The translations under genes were made by a program, and so were the position numbers. From Verrucomicrobiales bacterium (lineage in GTDB: Bacteria; Verrucomicrobiota; Verrucomicrobiia; Limisphaerales; UBA1100): DNA of 5,512 nucleotides. The first letter of the stretch is position 1. Each line of letters opens with the position of its first letter. The notes below the pieces were generated by a model. It worked only from the letters and a program-made list of their open reading frames with translations. It did no database searches and was not told where the DNA came from. This document shows, piece after piece, positions 1 to 5,512 of the stretch. Location of the stretch: positions 1 to 5,512 of the forward strand of contig DPAW01000179.1 in assembly GCA_003517285.1 (NCBI GenBank). Direction: 5' to 3'.

Positions 1-1440
1 AAGCCGGTTGGGCGGATGCATTTCATTATCGGCAAATACCTCGGCATTGTCGCAGGCCTTACGGCTGGTACGTATCTAAACATGATCGTTCTATTATTGG
101 CCAGTCGACAAGCCTACGATGCATATGGAAATCCGGATATTGTGGGGGTAGTGACTTTTGGTATCTTCGTTGTGCTAGCATTTATAGTGGCCGGTTTGCT
201 GAACTATTTTCTACACAAACCTTTTGTCCCATGGGCAATGGGACTTTTGGCTGTTGCCATGACGTTGGGGTTTTTTACGGTATGTCTTCAGGATAAGGAT
301 CGGGCTTGGTGGCTGGTGGATTCAGGGGCAGATATTACAGCTGAGTTTTCTGACATTTGGATTTTCACCGAAGGAGCAGGGATTGATTCCAGTGGTGTTC
401 CTATTCCTTCGGAGGAAAAGGCAGGATTTGCTAAAGATGTGGATTGGTCGCTCATGCGACTGGCTTTGCTATTATTGTTTGCTTTGTGGGTGCTAGCTGC
501 AATCGCGTTGATGTGCTCCACGCGGTTGAGCTGGATGCCGACAATGATGATATGTTTGGGATTATTTATTCTCGGGTTAATGTCCGATTACTTGCTGGGC
601 AATGCCTCTCAGGGCGGTGGATTGTTGAGGGCGGGTGAGAACATGATCTGGAATCCGCCGGGAAATGTGGCGGGCGATTATGTGGCCTTTCGGATGAAGC
701 CGCGGGGAGTGCCGCGTTTGGCGGACCAGGAATATACGGTGCGCGTGGATGTTACGGGAAACAATCCAGATCTGAGTGAATTTGACCAGGGCTCAGGGGT
801 GCTGGTTTTGGGGAGTGAGCAGAATTCGGAGGTGGAAATTAAGTATGCGCGGTTGAAACAGCTGGTGGATTATGAATTGAAGGAGCGCTGGAATTTGCCG
901 TTGGAGGAAGAAATGATTCGAGTTGGGCGAAGCCTGTTACCGGAACAATTTCCCGGGGAATCGGTAGAACGTGCCCTGTTGCCGGAAATTATTGAGGCTG
1001 TGAACGAACAGGAACCGGTGTTGGACCGGGATGAAACAAAGCAGGAAACGCTGCTGGAATTTCGCCGTCTGGAAGATCAAATCAAAACCCCAGTGGTGCC
1101 GGGGCATTTGGCGTTTTGGGTGGAGCTGGAAGACGGGCGTTTGTCCAAATGGGATTCCTCCACGAGCCGTGATGTGCGCATTACGCAAGGCTCGGTATGG
1201 GCAAAATTCCTTTACGTTTTGGTGCCTAACTGGCAGCTTTTCTGGCTCTCCGATTCCATGAGCCCACAGGCGGAGGAGTTGGGGGAGAGCCGGTTTAAAA
1301 CCCAATACACCGAGGGCAAAGTGCCGGGCCAATATCTGGTCACGGCGGGTTTGTATGTGGTGCTTTATGTGGTGCTGGCTTTGGCGTTGGCCATTTGGAT
1401 GTTTGAGAATCGAGAATTAAGCGGAGACGGTAATGGATAA
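1..1440 (+). CDS. ABC-2-type transporter permease subunit, 5'-truncated by the window edge
   Basis: Membrane subunit of a probable ABC exporter or related ABC-2 system; substrate unknown. The frame is open from base 1, which reads KPVGR-M-HFIIGKYLGI. This matches the cytoplasmic coupling segment of ABC-2 permeases (commonly [KR]PVSRWxFLLGKYLG), so the gene should start upstream and the ATG at 16 is probably an internal Met. Numbering from that Met, hydrophobic segments lie near 10-30, 43-63, 69-90, 146-167, 172-192 and 440-462. 'STRLS' before the fifth and 'VLVPNWQLFWLSD' (401-413) before the last are wordings I associate with this family. Positive-inside reasoning puts residues 91-145 and about 193-439 in the periplasm; the second is a large soluble domain that I do not recognise. 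The C-terminus (FENRELSGDGNG) would be cytoplasmic. The stop overlaps the next gene's start. The ATPase partner is not in view and is expected upstream. Family call fairly sure; function beyond that unknown. Confidence 0.8.
   Translation, partial: KPVGRMHFIIGKYLGIVAGLTAGTYLNMIVLLLASRQAYDAYGNPDIVGVVTFGIFVVLAFIVAGLLNYFLHKPFVPWAMGLLAVAMTLGFFTVCLQDKDRAWWLVDSGADITAEFSDIWIFTEGAGIDSSGVPIPSEEKAGFAKDVDWSLMRLALLLLFALWVLAAIALMCSTRLSWMPTMMICLGLFILGLMSDYLLGNASQGGGLLRAGENMIWNPPGNVAGDYVAFRMKPRGVPRLADQEYTVRVDVTGNNPDLSEFDQGSGVLVLGSEQNSEVEIKYARLKQLVDYELKERWNLPLEEEMIRVGRSLLPEQFPGESVERALLPEIIEAVNEQEPVLDRDETKQETLLEFRRLEDQIKTPVVPGHLAFWVELEDGRLSKWDSSTSRDVRITQGSVWAKFLYVLVPNWQLFWLSDSMSPQAEELGESRFKTQYTEGKVPGQYLVTAGLYVVLYVVLALALAIWMFENRELSGDGNG
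1423..1440 (+). promoter_or_regulatory. Ribosome-binding site and start/stop overlap coupling permease to SPFH gene
   Basis: GGAG at 1423-1426 sits six bases before the ATG at 1433. The permease stop TAA (1438-1440) lies inside the downstream gene, giving an 8-base overlap in a different frame. This arrangement favours translational coupling and supports 1433 as the start of the downstream protein. Confidence 0.75.
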
Positions 1441-3388
1441 TATAGACAAGCGCGGAGGATTTTGGAATCTGCTCATCACGCTGCTGGCCGCAGTGGGCTC
1501 GGTAGTGCTGGCGGTGGTGACCCATTCGGTGACCAGCTACGGCATTGCAGCGTTCATGGTGCTTGGATTTGTCGTGGCCCTTGTAAGCCTGATTCACATG
1601 GCGCTGCGTGAGCGGGAGCAACAGGAAGCCCGCGAACTGGAGGAGATTCAGGCGGGCGCTACCAACGAAGCCCTGTTTGAAGAAGGGGAAGTGCTGCCCG
1701 CCAAGCGGTCACGTGAGCAGTTTGAAAAATGGGGCATGCCCGTGGTGGCGTTGGTGATGCTGGCCCTTCAGATTTTTGGCATCTATTACATTATCACCAA
1801 CCGCTTGAACGTGGCCTATGACACGCTTGATAGCTGGATGGTGGAAGGCAAATACATCGCACTCTTTGGTGCGGCCCTGATGGGGTTGGTGTTGTTCCTG
1901 CGGGGTCAATTTGCCTCCAACCTCTCGCGCATGGAGAAACAGCGTTTCCTGCAGGCCGGCTCTGACTACGTGTTGTTCGGCGCATATCTGAATTTCCTGT
2001 TTGCGGCTGTGGTGGCGGTCGCGTTCAAGGATGCCGCGGTGGATGTCTATGTGGGTACGGGGTTGGTAATTTTGCTGGGGATTGCGGCCGTGGAGAATCT
2101 GCTGAGCATGATTTTCGAAATCTATCGGCCGCGCGTGGCAGGGCGCGAATCCCGACTGCTTTATCAAAGCCGCCTGATCGGCTTGATTGCCAAACCGGAG
2201 AATCTCTTTACTACCGCTGGGCAAATTCTCGATTACCAGTTTGGATTTAAGGTTTCCGAAACATGGGGTTACCAATTTCTCCGGGAACGACTTGGAGTGG
2301 TCGTGGGGTTGCAGATCATTCTGCTGTGGCTTTCCACCACCATCGTGGTGATCGAGCCTTCGGTGCGGGGTAAGCTGGTGGATGGCGCCCGTCAGCAATC
2401 GGAATTGCTCGACCCAGGAATCCATTTAAAGCTTCCGTGGCCGTTTGCCTCAGTGGAACGCTTTTATCCGGACCAAGTACACACCTTCTATGTGGGGCTG
2501 GAGCCGCTGGGGGAAGACGAGCGGCCTGCGGATCATCCGGGCTTATGGCTTGAGCCAACCGGCAAGGATTATGATTCTAAGAAAAAGACCGGGGAACTCT
2601 TCTTCCTGACAGGCAGCGGCGATGACAAAGTGGAGGCCAACCTGATGGTCGCCAGCGTACCTGTGCAGTATCGCATTCGTAGCACGGAACAAGACGGGAA
2701 AAAATGGTTGGAGAATGGTTGGATGCTTTATTCCAACCCGGAGCAGCTTTTGCGTAATGTGGCCAACCGGGAGGTGACCGAATATTTTCTGACCCATGAT
2801 TTCGAGAACCTCATGCTCAAGGGCCGAGAACAGGCTCAAGCCGAATTGCGTGACAACATTCAGGAACAGGCTGAGATCATGGGAGTGGATATTTTATTCG
2901 TGGGCTTGGCCGATTTGCGGCCGCCGGCGGAATCTCCCGAGAACGTCGTGGAACGTGGCGAACCGGAGCCCGGGCAGGAGGGGCCGAATTTAAACAACAT
3001 GCCGGTCGCCGCGGCATTTGAGAATCCGGTGTCCGCCCAAGTGGACGGTCAGCTGGAGATTTACAACGCGACTAAGGAGAGTCAAAGACTGGTCGCGGAA
3101 AAAGCGCGTGAAGTTGAGGTGCTGCAATACCATGCCAACACCACCTCGACCCTGCGGGTCAAGGAAGCCGAGGCGCGGGCAGGGCGGTTGCGCGGAGCAG
3201 AACAACCATTTCGTCAGGCACCGAAAATTTATCCACTTTGGTCGTATCTCACCACATTTGAACGGGCCGTGGAAAACGCGCGCAAATTTGTGGTGGCCAC
3301 CGAACATCACGAACTGGAAGTGGACCTCGATTTGCACGAGGCCATCCGGCGTGGCATGACCGATATTAAAGTGCCGCCTAAAAAATAA
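1433..3388 (+). CDS. Polytopic membrane protein with C-terminal HflK-like SPFH/Band 7 domain
   Basis: 651 residues, much longer than a typical HflK or HflC (about 300-420). Predicted membrane helices lie near 12-30, 37-57, 101-121, 138-156, 178-198, 204-224 and 286-306. Charged loops at 58-100, 157-176 and 225-285 fit the cytoplasm, so the domain after helix 7 would be periplasmic, as in HflK/HflC. The SPFH domain starts near 307: DPGIHLKLPWPF (327-338), then the HflK-like 'FFLTGSGDDKV...VPVQYRI' (390-415), NPEQLL, and a 'LADLRPP' strand (492-498). A helical region with 'VAAAFENPVSAQ' and a long coil follow (about 525-590), then 'YLTTFERAVENARKFVVAT' (605-623), like the tail of HflK proteins. 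Two insertions are seen: about 355-390, and a Pro/Glu-rich stretch at 499-524. There is no cysteine. It overlaps the permease gene upstream and is followed 17 bases later by an HflC-like gene. SPFH assignment is strong; the role of the six extra helices is unknown. Confidence 0.85.
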   Translation: MDNIDKRGGFWNLLITLLAAVGSVVLAVVTHSVTSYGIAAFMVLGFVVALVSLIHMALREREQQEARELEEIQAGATNEALFEEGEVLPAKRSREQFEKWGMPVVALVMLALQIFGIYYIITNRLNVAYDTLDSWMVEGKYIALFGAALMGLVLFLRGQFASNLSRMEKQRFLQAGSDYVLFGAYLNFLFAAVVAVAFKDAAVDVYVGTGLVILLGIAAVENLLSMIFEIYRPRVAGRESRLLYQSRLIGLIAKPENLFTTAGQILDYQFGFKVSETWGYQFLRERLGVVVGLQIILLWLSTTIVVIEPSVRGKLVDGARQQSELLDPGIHLKLPWPFASVERFYPDQVHTFYVGLEPLGEDERPADHPGLWLEPTGKDYDSKKKTGELFFLTGSGDDKVEANLMVASVPVQYRIRSTEQDGKKWLENGWMLYSNPEQLLRNVANREVTEYFLTHDFENLMLKGREQAQAELRDNIQEQAEIMGVDILFVGLADLRPPAESPENVVERGEPEPGQEGPNLNNMPVAAAFENPVSAQVDGQLEIYNATKESQRLVAEKAREVEVLQYHANTTSTLRVKEAEARAGRLRGAEQPFRQAPKIYPLWSYLTTFERAVENARKFVVATEHHELEVDLDLHEAIRRGMTDIKVPPKK

Positions 3389-3405
3389 ACCCTCGATTTA
3401 CTACC
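3389..3405 (+). other. 17-base spacer without a recognisable Shine-Dalgarno
   Basis: The gap between the polytopic SPFH gene and the HflC-like gene contains no AGGAGG-like string ahead of the ATG at 3406, and no hairpin. The start is nevertheless convincing because the protein begins with MKK and an immediate membrane anchor. Translation may rely on re-initiation after the nearby stop or on an SD-independent route. Confidence 0.6.
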
Positions 3406-4371
3406 ATGAAAAAAGCCGTCAACATTATCATCTTCGGGCTGTTGCTGCTCATTTTTGGCTCTTATATGTTCACCTATCAGGTGCGCCAGGATGAGATCGC
3501 CTTTGTGAACACACTGGGCAAGGACAGTGATCCCATTGAGAAACCGGGCCTGCGCACCAAATGGCCGTGGCCCATTCAAAGCGTCTACAAATTCGACAAG
3601 CGGGTTCATGTCAAAACCACGCGGTACGATCAGGTGATGACCAGTGCCGGCGAAAACGAGGGCAGCGCCAGTGTGATGATGCAGTTTTATTTCGGGTGGA
3701 AGATCGATGATCCAAGCCTGTTTATGAAAGGCACGAAGGGATCGGACTCCAAGGCACGACTGCGCGATGCAGAAAAGCAGCTGCTGGAGATCGTGGATAC
3801 CGAGAAGAACAATCAGGTGAACCAGGTGGCCATGGGCTTTGGCAGCTTTGTGAATGACGGCGCGGCAGCAGCCAAAGTGGATTTTGACGGGCTGGAAGCC
3901 AGCATCTTTAAGGCGGCTAAGGATAAGGCCGAGAAGTTGGGTGTGGCCATTGAGTTTGTTGGAATTCGTAAGGTGGGCGTTCCGCAAAGCAACTTGGATG
4001 TGGTGCTCAACGCGATGGTAACCCAATGGACCAATGCCGCGGGCACTACGGTGCATCTTGCTCAGCAGGAAGCTGAAGCGATCCGTAAAAAAGCTCAAAG
4101 CGACAAGGAAAACGCCGTGCAAAAAGCCCAGCTGGAAGCCGATGCCATGTTGGCCAAGGCACAGGCTGATGCCTTGCAGCAATTTAAGGCATTGGAACAG
4201 GACCCGGAATTGGCGGCATTCCTGATGCAGTTGGAGGCCTTGGAGAAATCCGTGAAGAAGCAAACCACATTGATTTTGGATGACACCATGGGGCCGTTCG
4301 GCCTGTTACGCGGCTTGAAAACGCCAGCGGTGAACCCTGATTCCGGCGATGGGGCTGAGGAAAAAGAATAA
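3406..4371 (+). CDS. HflC-like SPFH/Band 7 protein
   Basis: 321 residues, near the length of E. coli HflC. A short cytoplasmic MKK start is followed by one membrane anchor (about 5-22), then a predicted periplasmic SPFH domain. Visible markers are 'VRQDEIAFVNTLGK' (26-39), 'KPGLRTKWPWP' (46-56) and 'GIRKVGVPQSNLDVVLNAM' (186-204); the last corresponds to the end of the SPFH domain in HflC. An Ala/Gln/Lys-rich coiled coil (about 215-260) has KAQ triplets exactly 11 residues apart. The C-terminal part 'DPELAAFLMQLEALEKSV' and 'FGLLRGLKTP' (297-306) resembles the HflC ending (E. coli: DPDFYAFIRSLRAYENSF, then DFFRYMKTP). The 'RMRAERE' stretch usual in HflC is replaced by 'AMVTQWTNAAG' (203-213). 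HflC acts with HflK as modulator of the FtsH protease; that role cannot be assumed here since no ftsH is in view. No cysteine. Confidence 0.85.
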   Translation: MKKAVNIIIFGLLLLIFGSYMFTYQVRQDEIAFVNTLGKDSDPIEKPGLRTKWPWPIQSVYKFDKRVHVKTTRYDQVMTSAGENEGSASVMMQFYFGWKIDDPSLFMKGTKGSDSKARLRDAEKQLLEIVDTEKNNQVNQVAMGFGSFVNDGAAAAKVDFDGLEASIFKAAKDKAEKLGVAIEFVGIRKVGVPQSNLDVVLNAMVTQWTNAAGTTVHLAQQEAEAIRKKAQSDKENAVQKAQLEADAMLAKAQADALQQFKALEQDPELAAFLMQLEALEKSVKKQTTLILDDTMGPFGLLRGLKTPAVNPDSGDGAEEKE

Positions 4372-4392
4372 ACAGCGTCTTTCGGAATTGTT
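4372..4392 (+). promoter_or_regulatory. 21-base spacer with weak ribosome-binding site
   Basis: Only CGGA at 4383-4386, six bases before the ATG at 4393, resembles a Shine-Dalgarno. No terminator-like hairpin is seen, so transcription is expected to read through from the HflC-like gene into the second HflK-like gene. Confidence 0.4.
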
Positions 4393-5493
4393 ATGAGCGA
4401 AAAACCCATTCAGCCCAAGGACACCCCGGAAGTGGATCTTGGAAATGAGGCCGGCTCCCGAGCCATGGAGCAGGCTTTGCGTAGCAGCTTCACCATTCTG
4501 AAGTTGGTGATCGCTGTGTTGGCAGTGTATCTGGTTTTTTCCAACACCTTTTCCGTGGATGAAAACACCGAGGGTGCCATAGTATTGCGCTTTGGTCAGG
4601 CGCAAACCGAAGATCGCGATAAGGTTTTCGAAGCCGGTATTCGGTTTGCGTGGCCGTATCCCATTGATGAAAAAGTGGAGATTGCCCGCGAGAAGCCGGT
4701 GAAGAGCGATAGCGCTTGGTACGCAGCCATGGGTGCGGTGCAAATTGGGGACAATCCAAATCAACGGCCGGTGGATGCTTCGCGGGACGGATATGCTCTG
4801 ACACAGGACGGAAAAATCATCCACTTGCAGGCGGAGATGATTTATCGGGTGGCTGATCCCAGCCAGTTTGCATTTGGGTATGCAGACGCAGTGGCGGTGT
4901 TGCAATTGGTGTTGGACAACAGTGTGACCTACGCTGCTTCGCAAAAAGATCTGAGGGAGATTCAAAATAATCCCACCGTGTTCGCCTCTTCCGTTCAGCA
5001 ACGGGCGAATGATCTGGTTGATCAATACGATCTTGGCGTGGAAGTCGTGCGGGTGACGGTGGGAGGCGATGATGTCGAGCTGCCATTCCTCACGCGCAAT
5101 GCCTATAACGCTTTTTCCAGTGCGGAATCCCAGGCCCGCGAAGCGCGTAGTGCGGCGGCCGGGGAAGCCAAGAACATCCGGGATGCCATCAACACCGAGG
5201 CCGGTGAAATCGCCACGATTCGCAATCAGGCCAATAATCAGGCGCAGGCGCTATCCGCCTCGGTTGGCTCATTGGCGCAGCGGTTCACGGATATCATCGA
5301 GAAATATCCCACGCAGCAAACGCGTCGTCGGTACATGGAGCAGATGTATTACGAGGCCATGGAGCGGATTGCGGAAAATGAAGACATTAAAATTTACCTC
5401 GTTTCCAAGGGCGGCAAATTAAATCCGGCCAAGCTGCGCCTGCTGATTAATCAGCCACCGCCGGAGGTGGAGGAAGAGAAGGGAGGAAACTAG
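4393..5493 (+). CDS. HflK-like SPFH/Band 7 protein, divergent
   Basis: 366 residues. A cytoplasmic N-terminus of about 32 residues ends in 'AMEQALRSSFTILK', like the region before the HflK anchor. One membrane helix follows (about 33-52), then 'FSVDENTEGAIVLRFGQ' (53-69), a good match to the opening strand of HflK SPFH domains. Next come 'EAGIRFAWPYP' (80-90), the counterpart of the PWP motif in its two neighbours, and 'ALTQDGKIIHLQAEMIYRVADP' (135-156), the HflK-type strand pair. The Arg-Pro-Pro that normally closes the HflK domain is missing; the region reads VTVGGDDVELPF (221-232). An Ala/Glu/Asn-rich coil runs about 240-300, then 'YPTQQTRRRYMEQMYYEAMERI' (305-326) resembles the HflK tail, followed by a strand 'IKIYLVSKG' and an acidic end. 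HflK normally pairs with HflC in a periplasmic cage around FtsH; pairing with the preceding HflC-like protein is likely, the FtsH link is not shown. No cysteine. Confidence 0.85.
   Translation: MSEKPIQPKDTPEVDLGNEAGSRAMEQALRSSFTILKLVIAVLAVYLVFSNTFSVDENTEGAIVLRFGQAQTEDRDKVFEAGIRFAWPYPIDEKVEIAREKPVKSDSAWYAAMGAVQIGDNPNQRPVDASRDGYALTQDGKIIHLQAEMIYRVADPSQFAFGYADAVAVLQLVLDNSVTYAASQKDLREIQNNPTVFASSVQQRANDLVDQYDLGVEVVRVTVGGDDVELPFLTRNAYNAFSSAESQAREARSAAAGEAKNIRDAINTEAGEIATIRNQANNQAQALSASVGSLAQRFTDIIEKYPTQQTRRRYMEQMYYEAMERIAENEDIKIYLVSKGGKLNPAKLRLLINQPPPEVEEEKGGN
5481..5486 (+). promoter_or_regulatory. Shine-Dalgarno for the downstream gene
   Basis: GGGAGG lies ten bases before the ATG at 5497, inside the last codons of the HflK-like gene. 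It is the strongest ribosome-binding site in the window and supports 5497 as a genuine start. Confidence 0.65.
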
Positions 5494-5496
5494 GCC

Positions 5497-5512
5497 ATGC
5501 AGACCGATTCAG
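5497..5512 (+). CDS. Start of a further gene in the same operon (5 codons visible)
   Basis: The ATG, three bases after the TAG of the HflK-like gene and preceded by a good Shine-Dalgarno, reads M-Q-T-D-S before the window ends. The 3-base gap indicates that it belongs to the same transcript. Product not identifiable from five residues; an ABC component, a protease or another accessory protein are all possible. Confidence 0.55.

Noticed and set aside
1709..2425. Minus-strand open frame of 238 residues opposite the polytopic SPFH gene
   Set aside because: His/Gln/Arg-rich translation with no domain and no evident ribosome-binding site; the plus strand here encodes continuous membrane helices of a convincing gene.
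3389..3405. Possible internal promoter or terminator between SPFH genes
   Set aside because: Seventeen bases with no inverted repeat and no room for a promoter; operon read-through is the simpler reading. The same applies to 4372-4392.
3307..4263. Long minus-strand open frame (318 residues) opposite the HflC-like gene
   Set aside because: Its composition is His/Leu/Gln-rich with no recognisable motif, and it lies opposite a well-supported gene. It is best explained as an antisense shadow.
4306..5025. Minus-strand open frame of 239 residues opposite the HflC-like/HflK-like junction
   Set aside because: It spans the boundary of two well-supported genes and shows no family signature; an antisense shadow.
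3406..5493. Naming the two downstream genes hflC and hflK outright
   Set aside because: Domain and length agree, but key stretches differ (no RMRAERE in the HflC-like protein, no RPP in the last HflK-like one) and ftsH is not in view, so symbols were left empty.

Overview
The window holds one block of co-directional (+ strand) protein-coding genes with almost no non-coding DNA: the 3' part of an ABC-2-type transporter permease, then three consecutive SPFH (Band 7/prohibitin superfamily) membrane proteins, then the first five codons of another gene. Junctions are tight (8-nt overlap, 17-nt gap, 21-nt gap, 3-nt gap), so this is almost certainly the interior of an operon whose promoter and terminator lie outside the window. 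No RNA gene, mobile element, CRISPR array or sizeable repeat was found.

Organism: the sequence suggests a Gram-negative bacterium, most likely of the Planctomycetes-Verrucomicrobia-Lentisphaerae type. The basis is recollection of similar ABC permease/multi-SPFH neighbourhoods with HflC-like before HflK-like order, the 'K-x-PWP' wording of the SPFH domains, and patchy Shine-Dalgarno use. This is inference; no phylogenetic marker is present. G+C is moderate, visibly lower in much of the first ~600 bases than further on.

Layout: (1) 1-1440, an ABC-2 permease open at the left edge. The window starts inside the cytoplasmic coupling segment, so the ATG at 16 is probably an internal methionine. It has about six membrane segments and a periplasmic region of roughly 245 residues. 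(2) 1433-3388, an unusual polytopic SPFH protein: six predicted membrane helices, a seventh acting as the usual SPFH anchor, then an HflK-like domain with two insertions. (3) 3406-4371, an HflC-like protein with a hendecad-patterned coiled coil. (4) 4393-5493, a second, divergent HflK-like protein. (5) 5497 onwards, the start of a further gene preceded by a good ribosome-binding site.

How they may work together: HflK and HflC of E. coli form a periplasmic cage around the FtsH protease. Predicted topology here puts all three SPFH domains and the large permease domain on the periplasmic side, and all would be made from one transcript. The most interesting reading is a three-component SPFH assembly dedicated to an ABC-2 exporter rather than, or as well as, to FtsH. 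No FtsH is visible in the window, and the partner is inferred from context only.
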